A stretch of 40,501 nt of DNA from Tritrichomonas foetus (Eukaryota > Parabasalia > Tritrichomonadida > Tritrichomonadidae): contig MLAK01000998.1 in NCBI GenBank assembly GCA_001839685.1, positions 1 to 40,501 on the forward strand. The letters run 5' to 3'. Shown piece after piece: positions 1 through 9,550 of this stretch. The position numbers and the translations under genes were made by a program. A model generated the notes under the pieces. That model did not search any database. It was given only the letters and a program-made list of their open reading frames with translations, and had not been told where the DNA came from. Each line of letters opens with the position of its first letter. Position 1 is the first letter of the stretch.

Positions 1-626
1 TTTTTTTGAAAACGCTATTATAAAAAAGTTCAGCCCTAATCTTAAAGGAGATTCACAAACGACTTTTTCAATATGATGTCATAAAAGATGGCGAATCATA
101 TACAATAATTGATAAGTGAATTGAATGAATCATAGGATAATTGAATATGGGAGTTAATGCGTATATCAAAAAGTGGATTTTCTATGTAAACGTGAATAAA
201 CATTTTCAATTGAATTAGTTTTTCGTTGTCACAATCACGTGTCATTGATAGTTTTTGACTATGTTAACATGACCTATGGCATATTATTAACCATATTATC
301 ACTTCACCAAAAAGAAGAGTTGCAATTCATTCTGAAATTGGTTTTTATGATCGAAATGTGATGATGGAAATATGATGAAATTTTAGAGAGGAGGAATGAT
401 AATAATCTCTCAGTTATTTTAATATGAAATGATCGTAATATTTACAGGCAATCATGATTGAACATTTCTGAAATGTGATTCATATCATTTGAAGTGATTC
501 AATGCCAAATTATTGTTATCACATCACACATTTCACATCAAAAGTCACATATGTCTAATAAACGGCCTCTGTATCGGAATATTCAATTTAAAATAAACGG
601 TCATGAAAAAGTAAACGGCCAAAGTG
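1..626. other. AT-rich leading spacer with no gene
   Basis: No open frame with coding character is visible here. The last 70 bases before the cyclin start are unusual because they hold three copies of TAAACGG, annotated separately. The window may begin inside the downstream region of a gene that lies to the left. Confidence 0.6.
557..618 (+). promoter_or_regulatory. Triple TAAACGG cluster upstream of the cyclin gene
   Basis: AATAAACGG occurs at 557-565 and 592-600, and TAAACGG at 612-618. The last copy ends 8 bases before the ATG at 627. A TCATG directly follows the second copy (TAAACGGTCATG) and loosely resembles the trichomonad initiator TCA(T/C)(A/T). The AACGG core fits the general Myb-binding core (C/T)AACGG. 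The repetition is seen directly; a regulatory role is inferred. Confidence 0.4.
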
Positions 627-1616
627 ATGCTTGAGACTCGCAATCAACTTGAACAACCATTCAAAGGACATTTTTTAGAATCGCCAGTTTACGAGTTCTC
701 ATCAGAAAGCCTAAAAACTCCTTCATCAGCAGACGCCTATTCAGTTGACATGATCGATGCAATTTTATTTTCTGGTTCTTCTAATCAAGCAACAGTTTCT
801 GAGTACACCGATGTTATGCTTCTCCATTTGGAAAACAATGAAAAGATTCGCACAAATATTCCAGAACAATTTAAAAATGTCAAAAATAATTGCAGGAGTA
901 CTGCTTACGATAGGGTGATTGTTGTTGACTGGATTATTTGGATATGCTACGACTTTCAATTTGCCGATGAAACATTATTTACAGCGGTTGCCATTCTCGA
1001 CGAATACGTTTTGCGCAGTAAAGATGAAGAAAATGCAAATCTTGCTGCTGTTTGCTCACTTTGGATCTCCTGCAAATTGAATGAAGTCAGAACACCATCT
1101 GTAAACAATATGGTTCACATTTGTAATAATCAATACTCTGAACAAGATATTCTGAATTTTGAAGCGAGGATATTGAACACATTGAAATTTAATATTGTTT
1201 TTCCAACAGCCACTCATTTTTCAGATTCGCTGTTGAAGCAAATTCCAATTGATGAAAATTTTGAGAACTTCGTTTCTTTATTCTGTCACTGCTCTTTATT
1301 TTCTGATGAATTAATCGGTGTGAAAGCTTCCCACATTTCCCTAGCTTCCATCATTCTGGCAAAGATAATAACTGACACCAGAATGAGCTTTAATGTCGTG
1401 ACAAGATCACTTTCCGTAATTGATGACGAAGAGCTGAAAAAGTGCATTTCTGTCATTCTCAAAGTTGCCAAATATGTTTTTGAAAGAGATGAGTATTCCA
1501 TTTCAATGAAATTTGAACCATTGATCATGATTAATGTGAATGATATTGAAGATACAGAAAAGAAATTAAGCTCCATGTTTTCAGAAAGATTTGACATCTT
1601 TCTTGATAACTTTTAA
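627..1616 (+). CDS. Cyclin (cyclin box, A/B-type-like)
   Basis: Predicted 329-residue cyclin, the regulatory partner of a cyclin-dependent kinase. The first cyclin fold runs from about residue 85 to 205. It has the typical start, with an Arg followed by VVDWIIWICYDFQF, then ETLFTAVAILDEYV, which matches the family pattern of (R)..LVDWL...F.L...T.....LDR. The block AAVCSLWISCKLNE matches the helix 3 signature. A weaker second fold follows at about 210-300. The N-terminal 60 residues are Ser/Thr-rich, with no clear destruction box. The open frame continues 3 bases upstream to a GTG, but the ATG at 627 is the sensible start. The stop lies in TAAA, which in trichomonads can form part of the cleavage/polyadenylation signal. 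The cyclin subtype cannot be settled by eye. Confidence 0.88.
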   Translation: MLETRNQLEQPFKGHFLESPVYEFSSESLKTPSSADAYSVDMIDAILFSGSSNQATVSEYTDVMLLHLENNEKIRTNIPEQFKNVKNNCRSTAYDRVIVVDWIIWICYDFQFADETLFTAVAILDEYVLRSKDEENANLAAVCSLWISCKLNEVRTPSVNNMVHICNNQYSEQDILNFEARILNTLKFNIVFPTATHFSDSLLKQIPIDENFENFVSLFCHCSLFSDELIGVKASHISLASIILAKIITDTRMSFNVVTRSLSVIDDEELKKCISVILKVAKYVFERDEYSISMKFEPLIMINVNDIEDTEKKLSSMFSERFDIFLDNF

Positions 1617-2074
1617 ATTGGCTTCTATCAATCTGAAACACATTCATTGAAACAAAAACATAGTTTCTTTGAACCAATGGAAGTACATGCGATTTGTACC
1701 CATTTATTTGAAGATTTAAAGTTTTAAAAACTTGAATTTTCAAATTCTAAATGAAGAAAAAGCGGAGGTTTTTTTTTTTTAATTCTACATTTTCAGGAAA
1801 GTGAAGAAGACTTTTTTTTTCCTACCAAAAAAAAAAGAAAAAAAAATATGCATGATTCCTCAGTGTATGGAATTGTGAATTCATTATTTAAAGTTTAATT
1901 TGTGAGAACTTTATTTTATAAATTTTTGAATATTTTATTCAATTTATCTTTCAAAATAATGAATGAATATAACCAACTACCAACACAATTCTTTTTCTCA
2001 CTCCACATTAGAATATTCTTCAGATTCTTTACAAAGTACGTTAAATAATTGAAATTATAAACATAAAGATTTTC
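1617..2074. other. Spacer with homopurine/homopyrimidine tracts
   Basis: There is no gene here. T runs and A runs lie at about 1769-1780, 1812-1820 and 1828-1847. They probably hold the 3' end signals of the cyclin gene and the promoter of the TTLL gene. A TTTCATGG at 2072 overlaps the ATG and could be an initiator. Confidence 0.6.
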
Positions 2075-4234
2075 ATGGATGATGGAAAAATTCTAGATAA
2101 GGCTGACGCCCCAAAGAAAAAACGAACCAAAGGCACAAAGTCTATTTTCGCGAATGTCCAAAATACGAAATACATTACAGTGAGGCGCTGCATGAAAGAA
2201 CTTGGAATTAAATTTACAGAATCGACGACGAAAAACTTAATTTTTTGGTGTGATTCAGAAGGAACAATCGAATTTACGCAAAGATTACAACGCTGGCAAT
2301 TTTATAACCATTTTCCGGGAATGTTATGCATTGCCCATAAGGTTGATCTTGTTCGGTTGTATAACAAAATGTCGCGAAAGTTACCAGATATTTATAATTT
2401 CCACCCTCGATCATTCATTATTCCGATAGAGCTTCCACAACTTCAATCCTATATGCAATCATTCTCGAAAAAGTCGGAAAGAACGGTAATTGTTAAGCCT
2501 GATCGAGGCTGCCAAGGGAAAGGAATTCTTATTATTCAAGATTTTGACGATCTCGATGATTTTGATGAAAGTGCGGTTGCCCAATATTATATTCCACCTT
2601 TATTGCATAATGGTAAGAAATTTGATATGAGAATATATGTGCTTGTTACTTCATGCGATCCTTTGCGAGTTTACATATTTGATGAGGGAATGATGAGATT
2701 TTGTACAGAAGACTATCACGCACCAAGGTCATCTAATTTAGATGAAGCCTATTCCCATTTAACCAATTTCTCACTCAATAAAAAAAACTCTGCATTTGAT
2801 TTCAACGAAAATAAGAAATACAAATCTGTTGTTTTTAAAGAACTCCAAGAAAAAGGAGTTGATATCAAAAAAGTTCAAAAAGGAATTGATCGAATAGTTG
2901 TATTGACTTTGACTGCTGCCCAACCTTCTTTGGCCTCAAATTATCATATTGCGGTGAATGCAAATGATGGAAAATCGCGATGTTTTGAAATCCTCGGGTT
3001 TGACATTCTTCTTGACGATCAAGCTAATCCATGGCTTCTTGAAGTGAATTGTATGCCATCGCTGGCGAGTTATAGTGATTTTGATGCTAATCTTAAGTCA
3101 CGAGTTATTAATGGTGCTCTCAAAATCATTGATTTACAAAGTAATTTTAAATATAGATGCATTCAAAGATTCAAGGCAATGTCTACTAAAAGAATGACTA
3201 ACTTTAAACCATTCTTTTCACCTGAAAAAGAATCTGAAATTGCTAAAACAACAGAATGGAGACAACTCGTTCCTGTTGTTGATGATCCTGAAATGGAAGA
3301 AATTTATAATCAAGCTGTTTGTGCTGCAAATGATACACCATTTTTGAAACGTCCAAATATCAAATCAAGTAATAATAATAACACAAATAATCCGAATGGT
3401 ATAGATGAATCAGTGAAGCTTCAAGCGAGACCCAAATCAGATCGAAGAGCCCGTGATTATGATAAAGCTGATCAACGTCCACAAACCTCGAAAGAAATAT
3501 CTAAAATTAATAGACCAAAAGTCTCACGAAGTATTACAAAGGCATCCAATTCAAGCAATAACCACAATAATAATAACAATATTAATAGCAATGTTAATCA
3601 CAATCACAACACGAATGCAACCTTTAATATTATTATTAATCAAGCTGGTGGAAATCTAAATGATGACAATTCTAAAAATAATCAGAAAAAGGCGCCATCT
3701 TTGAAAAGACCACAAACAATATCGAGACTTTCACAACCACGAACACCACGCTCAGTAATTTTGGCAAATGAAGCACGTTTATCACGCATGAATGCACTTG
3801 AAAGGAGAATAAACGGCCATGAATATCCACCAATGTATACATCTTTCGGTAATGATACCGAAAATGTAATTCATGAAAGTGAAGAACGAGAGAGAATTAA
3901 AAATATGAAAAGGCAGACACTTTTGGCTTCATCAGTTTTCATGCTTCAAGCAATTCGAGCAATAATCAGGGATGGAAAAGTCGCAGAATTTCCATCATCT
4001 TCATCACCTTCAAATGGACAAAATGGTAATTTAGATAAATCTCCTCGAAGGAATCCTCAAAATTCTTCTTATCAGCAAGAAACAGTTTGCCCAGTTAATC
4101 ATATCTCAAAAATTGGAAAACGTACAATTGTAAAAGTTCAACAACCTGCTCTACTCCCTGTGACAGGGATTCAATACAAAAGGCTATTATCAGACCCATC
4201 AAGCAAGAAACAGAACACAGAATCATGGATATAA
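2075..4234 (+). CDS. Tubulin-tyrosine-ligase-like protein (TTLL glutamylase-type)
   Basis: 719 residues. The TTL domain spans about residues 30-360 and is an ATP-grasp enzyme that joins amino acids, usually glutamate, to tubulin or other proteins. Visible motifs are the nucleotide-binding VKPDRGCQGKGI near residue 147, KFDMRIYVLV near 188, SHLTNFSLNKKN near 228, and the metal-binding end LLEVNCMPSLAS near 320. The WQFYNHFPGM segment near residue 72 is typical of the TTLL4/5/6/7/9 branch, which suggests polyglutamylase rather than tyrosine ligase activity. After the catalytic domain comes about 350 residues of low-complexity, basic, Asn-rich sequence (about 435-545), likely disordered and possibly microtubule-binding. 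A trichomonad has four or five flagella and a large microtubular pelta-axostyle, all plausible substrates. The stop is again TAAA. Which TTLL class it belongs to is inferred. Confidence 0.93.
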   Translation: MDDGKILDKADAPKKKRTKGTKSIFANVQNTKYITVRRCMKELGIKFTESTTKNLIFWCDSEGTIEFTQRLQRWQFYNHFPGMLCIAHKVDLVRLYNKMSRKLPDIYNFHPRSFIIPIELPQLQSYMQSFSKKSERTVIVKPDRGCQGKGILIIQDFDDLDDFDESAVAQYYIPPLLHNGKKFDMRIYVLVTSCDPLRVYIFDEGMMRFCTEDYHAPRSSNLDEAYSHLTNFSLNKKNSAFDFNENKKYKSVVFKELQEKGVDIKKVQKGIDRIVVLTLTAAQPSLASNYHIAVNANDGKSRCFEILGFDILLDDQANPWLLEVNCMPSLASYSDFDANLKSRVINGALKIIDLQSNFKYRCIQRFKAMSTKRMTNFKPFFSPEKESEIAKTTEWRQLVPVVDDPEMEEIYNQAVCAANDTPFLKRPNIKSSNNNNTNNPNGIDESVKLQARPKSDRRARDYDKADQRPQTSKEISKINRPKVSRSITKASNSSNNHNNNNNINSNVNHNHNTNATFNIIINQAGGNLNDDNSKNNQKKAPSLKRPQTISRLSQPRTPRSVILANEARLSRMNALERRINGHEYPPMYTSFGNDTENVIHESEERERIKNMKRQTLLASSVFMLQAIRAIIRDGKVAEFPSSSSPSNGQNGNLDKSPRRNPQNSSYQQETVCPVNHISKIGKRTIVKVQQPALLPVTGIQYKRLLSDPSSKKQNTESWI

Positions 4235-4566
4235 ATCATAACCATTCCAAATCACTAATTAAGATGTTAATCATATGTTGGCTAAATTAACCTGGTTAAC
4301 ATATAATATTCTTTAAAATGATACCGATATAGATCTATAATCCATATCATGTATTAAAACATATATAGAACATAAAATTATATTTTAATTGTTTTTTTTT
4401 TTTCCATCTAATATTTTGATTTTATATTTATGTAGTAAATGCTTTTTTAATGTTTATTCATCAATAATGATTAATGATTTAAGGAGGTCATATCTGGGAT
4501 TTAACCCAAAAAGTGTATCCACAAATTTCGGTTATTTAACCTTAACCTCTCTTGTTTTCACCATGG
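4235..4566. other. Short spacer before the NAD-kinase-like gene
   Basis: No gene is supported. A 66-codon open frame at 4389-4589 starts in a T run and has no coding character. TTTTCACC lies just before the first ATG of the following gene, and TTTTCATCC before the alternative start at 4603. Confidence 0.55.
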
Positions 4567-5589
4567 ATGTATCCTTATCCCAACAGTAGTTTTCATCCAA
4601 TTATGGCCGAAAAAGAAGCCGAGTTTGGTAAATCCCAAGAAGAAAATTCCTTTGTTCATCACAGGAAATCAATGCCAAAGCTTGACTGGCCATCAAAGCC
4701 AACATCAGTTTCATTATTCGTTCAAGAATTCCTCCAAATCAGCCAAAATACGATAAATCAAATGAAAAGCTTTCTAGAAAGCCTTCAATTGACAGTCAAT
4801 GAAGGAAAATACGAAGGCGAAGATTTCATCATTTTAATTGGCACGGACGGGTTCAATTTAGAAGTTTCCATGAAGTTCCAAGATAAAGAAACACCTCCAA
4901 TCCTTTCATTAACACCACTTAGGCAAGGATTTATATCATTTCTTGAATTCAAAGAATTTTCAGTTCACATTCCACAAGTTGTTCGTGGAAATTGCTGGAT
5001 ACTTCCTCGCTATCGTCTTCAAGTTGAGTATCATACAAGCAAAGGTGTCAAAACGTTCTGCGTTTTGAATGATCTTGCAGTGAATCGAGATTCTTCAAAC
5101 GGTAGCTTAATAATCAATTGTTCGTGTAACGAGTTTGGCTTTGCCCAAATCATTGGTGATGGTTTGATTGTTGCAACACCAACTGGATCAACTGCCTATA
5201 ATAAAGGTGCAGGCGGAGCTCTTGTTCATCCACTTTTACCGGTCTTTTTGATGACTCCAATTTGTGCACTTTCTTTGTCGGCAAGGCCGATCGTTTTCCC
5301 ACAATCTGCAACATTGACAATTTCGTTAGAAAGACCGAAATCACTTAAGCAAGGCCGCGCTCTTGAAGGTGATGCAATGAATAGCCAGCAATTCGCTTCT
5401 GTGTCGTTCGATGGAAAACACGCGCCATTTAGTTTTGGTGAGAAATTAGTTGTTTCCTTATCACCTTATAAATTCAGGTCGGTGATGATTAAAAAGTCAA
5501 TTGCTGATTGGCCAGTCAGACTGGCGCAGTTGATGGGATGGAATGACAGGAAGCATCAAAAGGCGCTACCATCACAAGACACCTCATAG
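4567..5589 (+). CDS. NAD(H) kinase family protein
   Basis: 340 residues from the ATG at 4567; a second in-frame ATG at 4603 would give 328. NAD kinase makes NADP from NAD and ATP. The C-terminal half matches the family closely: a DGLIVATPTGSTAYNKGAGG block, then MTPICALSLSARPIVFP. Two hallmark sites are altered. The catalytic GGDG loop reads IGTDGF near residue 98, keeping the Asp, and the usual NE motif reads LNDLAVNR near residue 170, with Asp in place of Glu. These changes could alter activity or specificity. The first 60 residues are polar and have no clear targeting signal. The neighbours do not bear on function. Family assignment is firm; activity is inferred. Confidence 0.85.
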   Translation: MYPYPNSSFHPIMAEKEAEFGKSQEENSFVHHRKSMPKLDWPSKPTSVSLFVQEFLQISQNTINQMKSFLESLQLTVNEGKYEGEDFIILIGTDGFNLEVSMKFQDKETPPILSLTPLRQGFISFLEFKEFSVHIPQVVRGNCWILPRYRLQVEYHTSKGVKTFCVLNDLAVNRDSSNGSLIINCSCNEFGFAQIIGDGLIVATPTGSTAYNKGAGGALVHPLLPVFLMTPICALSLSARPIVFPQSATLTISLERPKSLKQGRALEGDAMNSQQFASVSFDGKHAPFSFGEKLVVSLSPYKFRSVMIKKSIADWPVRLAQLMGWNDRKHQKALPSQDTS

Positions 5590-5891
5590 TAATATAGTAA
5601 ATATGTATGTATTCATACTATTGATATTGGTAATTCAAAAGTTAAGCTATTCCTTCTTCAAATTTTTTGATTAATTCATTATTATTATTATTATTGTTAA
5701 TTTATTTTGTCTTCTACTTCAAGTTAGATGATTAAAATATATATCATTATAAAGGGACCATTAGTATGAAAAGTGTGTTTCGAGGACAAAAGAAATTAAC
5801 TTTTTCAGTGTTTAAATGAACCAAAATTTTTGAATGTATATTCATTCAGACAAACAATGTCAAAATATTGAATCAAATTTCCATTTAAAGA
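5590..5891. other. Spacer with short ATT run
   Basis: There is no gene here. A short ATT microsatellite lies at about 5678-5697. The sequence just before the Kae1 start reads TTTCCATTTAAAGA and may contain the transcription start. Confidence 0.55.
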
Positions 5892-6872
5892 ATGAGAATT
5901 CTCGGATTAGAAAGCAGTGCAAACAAAGTCGGAATCGGAATTGTTTCTGAAGACGGCACAATCTACGCAAATGTTAGACGTACTTTTTGTGCACCACCAG
6001 GCGAAGGATTTCGACCTTCAGAAACCGCCGATCATCATCGCGCCCACGTTTTAGCATTAATTAAAGAAGCACTCACAGTTGCCAATTTAACACCTCGCGA
6101 TATTACAGCAATTGCATATACGATGGGACCTGGTATGGGCTCCCCGCTTGAAGTATGCGCCATCGTCGGCCGTACTCTCGCCCAATTGTGGGACGTCCCA
6201 CTCATTCCGGTCAATCACTGCGTCGCCCACATCGAAATGGGACGAGTAGTCACCCACGCAGAGCATCCAGTCGTCCTCTATGTATCAGGCGGAAATACCC
6301 AGGTTATTGCTCGTAGTGGTGGCAGATATAACATTTTTGGTGAAACACTTGATATTGCTGCAGGAAACTGCATAGATCGCTTTGCAAGGCTGGTTGGTCT
6401 TCCAAACGAGCCTGCACCTGGCTTAAACGTTGAGTTGGCTGCCGAAAAAGGCAGCAAATTCATTCCACTCCCCTATGTGGTCAAAGGGATGGACGTTTCC
6501 TTCTCTGGAATTCTTGCGGCTGTCGAAGACTTGGTCGGCAAGCATTCTGTTGAAGATTTATGCTACTCGGTTCAGGAAACATGCTTTGCAATGCTGACAG
6601 AAATTACAGAGAGGGCCCTCGCTCACTGTGAAAGCACAGAAGTTTTGATCGTCGGAGGAGTCGCTTGCAACAAAAGATTGCAGAAAATGGTCGGCGATAT
6701 GGCAGCAATGAGAGGAGCAACGGTTTGTGCAATGGATGAAAGATACTGCATAGACAATGGTGCAATGATCGCTTATACCGGATCGCTGATGGTTAATCGT
6801 GCCATTCCAATCGAAGAAGCAACAATTGTTCAAAGGTACAGAACTGATGAAGTTACTGTCGACTGGAAATAA
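5892..6872 (+). CDS. KAE1: tRNA N6-adenosine threonylcarbamoyltransferase, KEOPS subunit Kae1/OSGEP
   Basis: 326 residues, essentially the full family length. Kae1 is the catalytic subunit of the KEOPS complex. It transfers the threonylcarbamoyl group to A37 of tRNAs reading ANN codons. The protein opens with [16 protein letters not shown], the phosphate-loop start of the ASKHA fold. The metal-binding HCVAHIE (His-x3-His) lies near residue 109, and VSGGNTQ near 131 is the nucleotide site. [10 protein letters not shown] follows near 152, and a final Asp in [10 protein letters not shown] near 290 completes the metal site. It lacks a mitochondrial presequence, so it is the cytosolic/archaeal-type enzyme. 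Codon use is notably G+C richer than its neighbours, especially at 6130-6300. Confidence 0.96.
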   Translation: MRILGLESSANKVGIGIVSEDGTIYANVRRTFCAPPGEGFRPSETADHHRAHVLALIKEALTVANLTPRDITAIAYTMGPGMGSPLEVCAIVGRTLAQLWDVPLIPVNHCVAHIEMGRVVTHAEHPVVLYVSGGNTQVIARSGGRYNIFGETLDIAAGNCIDRFARLVGLPNEPAPGLNVELAAEKGSKFIPLPYVVKGMDVSFSGILAAVEDLVGKHSVEDLCYSVQETCFAMLTEITERALAHCESTEVLIVGGVACNKRLQKMVGDMAAMRGATVCAMDERYCIDNGAMIAYTGSLMVNRAIPIEEATIVQRYRTDEVTVDWK

Positions 6873-8065
6873 TTTTTTGATCATTTTTACTTCTCATCTC
6901 ACCAAAAAAAGGAATTTTATTTTAAAATGTGAACATTGAAGCAACTCAGTATCATGTAAGGTCAATTTTAGTATGACAAATTCATGAAAACAAAAATGAG
7001 TTCCATTTTATTCGCTGGATGAATGAAAGAAAAACTAATATTTTTGATGATCAAATAAAGAATTGATATTATCTAGAGAAGAAGGAAGAAAAGGAAGAAA
7101 AAAAAAAAAAAACGAAGTTGAAATACATGTTACGACTAAAACTAAAAGACCATATCAAAAAACTTTTGGTGTTACCAGGTTTAAGTAAAGAACTTTATAC
7201 TCCTTTTATTATGCATCATTTTAATATTCTGAAAAAACCTTTCTGATAGTACTCAAAAAGTTTGAACTTTTTCTTGAAGGACAAGAAAAAGTCAGAGTAT
7301 TCAAAAAAAAAATTGAAAGACATGATATTTTTGAGTGAAGAAAATAGACCTTCTACTTATTTAGAAAAGCATTGATTAAGCAATGTTTTGAAATTATGAT
7401 AAGATAATATGATGATCAAGGGCTTATTGTTTTATATATTGATACTGAACTGCGTAAACACAAGAAAAATCACTTTTTTTTTAATTTAGAATTTTTATTC
7501 AAATTTTTGGCGCTCATTGAATTCATTTCTATGAGTATTATATTATTTTCTATGATTATTCAATTTATATTGGATATTCCAAATGGAGAAATAAAGGAGG
7601 AGAAACATCAAATCAATAATGAGCAACAACAAAGTTATAAAGACTAACAAACTATAACAAAGAATAACGAACAATAGCAAAGAATAACAATTAATATTTT
7701 AGCAACAAAAATAATCCTTTTTAGATTAATCATGTCACAGTGAATGATAATTTTATGAAAAAAACACCAATGTTTCCAAATAAAACATGGCCAAAATTTA
7801 TTCACAAGATATTTACATCAGTATTTGTCATATAACCAAAACAGGTTAGAAACGAATCAAAGGAACGCATAATTTGAAATAAAAAAGGAAAATCGAGGAA
7901 TTCGTATTATTGGACGTTCTTGTTTTTGAATTCATAAATAAGTGAGATGTGATGTTTTGGGTTCATTAACTGAGCAAATTTGGTGTACCTAAAATATTAA
8001 TTTTGTTATATAAACGTTAATGGTTGGTTGATTTGATCAACGATTATTAATTGAAAGACTTTTAA
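6873..8065. other. 1.2-kb AT-rich spacer between convergent genes
   Basis: No coding frame of note. It has A runs near 7099-7112 and 7303-7312, and an imperfect AACAAAGAATAAC repeat cluster at about 7627-7705. It should hold the 3' ends of both Kae1 (forward) and the BTB-like gene (reverse). I looked for a decayed discoidin domain next to copy A and saw none. Confidence 0.55.
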
Positions 8066-9421
8066 TCAGAAGTAAAATTCAATGTTGGTGAGTTTTTGTT
8101 TAATGGAATCAATTTCTTGACGAAGTGAATCAAAATATTCTTTTTTCATTAGTGTTGAATTTTCGGTTATTTTACTTTTGATTCGTGTGTCAATGTCTTT
8201 TCGAATTTCTGTTTTGTGATCAAAAAATGATTGTTCAAGTGTTGAAAATTTCGATTCAATTTCTTGGGTTTGTTGTTCATTTCGTGTCAAAATTTCGTTA
8301 ATTTGTTGATGTTGTTCTGAAAATTTGGTGTCGAGTTCTTTATAAATTTGGTTCTTCATCTCTTCAAATCGTGTTAATTGAGATTCATATTTCTTTTCAA
8401 GTTCGTGAAATAGTGTTTCTTGTCGTGATTGTAAAATTAGTTGTGATTGTTGTTGTTTCAAAAGTCGCGAAATTATTGTTGTGGAATATTTTGGTTGAAA
8501 ACAATCACAAAATAATGGATGTGAAATTAATTTGTTAATTTCTGATTCATTCATTTCTTCATAATTTAAAAATGTCGAAAATGTTTGCAATATTGATTTT
8601 TCCTTATCTTTATCAAAATTAATGTGATTCGCTTTTCCTTTCTTGGCATTTTCATGTTTTATAAAATCATCAAAAAGAGAAATAATGAATTCAAAAAGAT
8701 GATGATGATTTGAAATAAAAAGTGATGGTGATGATAAAATTCGATATAATCTCGAATATTTCATCTTTCGTAATAAACCACTTCGATAACTTTCTTCAAA
8801 ATGTTTCGCAATAATTTCTTCTTTCTTTTCATTCAAATCTTCTTCAAAATTACCTTTATCATTTTCATCAAAATTATTCGATATAATATCTTCTGACATG
8901 GATTTGCTTGATTTACTTGATTTGGTTGAATTAGAAATTGAATCAATAGAAATAAGGTCTTTCACAATATGTGATAAAAATGGAACTGAATGAAGATACT
9001 TTTCAAGACTAAAATATAATTCATGATATTCATAACGTGAACTTAATTCAAAATATTCAAAAATAGTGTTTTCGTGAATTTCAAGTTCTTGACTTTTCAT
9101 TGATGAAATAAAATTTCGAAATGTTTCTGACGAATATTTGTCGGAAACATCAATTTCTTTTTGATGAAAAAGTTCAATATGTTTTCGAAAATATCGACAT
9201 TTCGTAAATAATAAACTTTTCTTCGTTTCAATTTTTTCTCCTCGATAAACTAAAAAAATTTGATCTTCTTCTTCTTCCAAATTTTCTTCTAATTTCTCTA
9301 TCTTCAAAATATTATATTGGAAATTTGGATTGTCTTTGTTTTTTTCATTATTATTCTTTTCATTCTTCTTTTTCATCATCTCAGAAAAATGAATTAACGG
9401 CCTCCATTGAATTATAGTCAT
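8066..9421 (-). CDS. BTB/POZ-like coiled-coil protein, copy A (lacks discoidin domain)
   Basis: 451 residues from the first ATG at 9421. The start used by the family is more likely the paired ATG at 9379/9376, because copy B has no ATG further upstream. A BTB/POZ-like fold follows a charged N-terminal 45 residues: IFLVYRGEKIETKKSLLF, then SSETFRNFISSM, then FEYFELSSRYEYHELYFSLEKYL. A Ser-rich linker and a BACK-like helical region come next, and then a coiled coil at about 330-445. The protein stops right after SIKQKL. A related fragment at 28851-29363 continues from the same point into an F5/8 type C (discoidin) domain, so copy A looks like a version that has lost its C-terminal domain. The family role is unknown; BTB proteins usually act as adaptors. 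Copy B is almost identical. Confidence 0.75.
   Translation of the reverse strand: MTIIQWRPLIHFSEMMKKKNEKNNNEKNKDNPNFQYNILKIEKLEENLEEEEDQIFLVYRGEKIETKKSLLFTKCRYFRKHIELFHQKEIDVSDKYSSETFRNFISSMKSQELEIHENTIFEYFELSSRYEYHELYFSLEKYLHSVPFLSHIVKDLISIDSISNSTKSSKSSKSMSEDIISNNFDENDKGNFEEDLNEKKEEIIAKHFEESYRSGLLRKMKYSRLYRILSSPSLFISNHHHLFEFIISLFDDFIKHENAKKGKANHINFDKDKEKSILQTFSTFLNYEEMNESEINKLISHPLFCDCFQPKYSTTIISRLLKQQQSQLILQSRQETLFHELEKKYESQLTRFEEMKNQIYKELDTKFSEQHQQINEILTRNEQQTQEIESKFSTLEQSFFDHKTEIRKDIDTRIKSKITENSTLMKKEYFDSLRQEIDSIKQKLTNIEFYF
9380..9400 (-). promoter_or_regulatory. Conserved 5' block of copy A (CCGTTAATTCATTTTT)
   Basis: Read on the reverse strand, CCGTTAATTCATTTTTCTGAG ends directly before the paired ATG. 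TTCATTTTT fits the trichomonad initiator (TCA, start at A, then pyrimidine and A/T), and CCGTTA is the complement of a Myb-type TAACGG core. The same block precedes copy B and the relic at 33.6 kb, and similarity stops just beyond it. Function is inferred. Confidence 0.45.
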
Positions 9422-9550
9422 ATTTTGGCAAAGTTTTCTGTTTTCAAAAAAAAAAGTTTTTCTGCTTCAGGATTTCTTTCGAGAAAGAAAAAAGAAAAAT
9501 AATTAATTATTTTTTTGATTATCTAAATTTTATAGAAAATATAACTTGTA

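Noticed and set aside
4389..4589. 66-codon open frame before the NAD-kinase-like gene
   Set aside because: It begins in a T run, has no recognised motif and overlaps the start of the next gene in another frame.
7620..7705. AACAAAGAATAAC-like repeats, considered as a satellite or CRISPR-type array
   Set aside because: The units are short, irregular and without spacers of constant length; simple AT-rich drift explains them.
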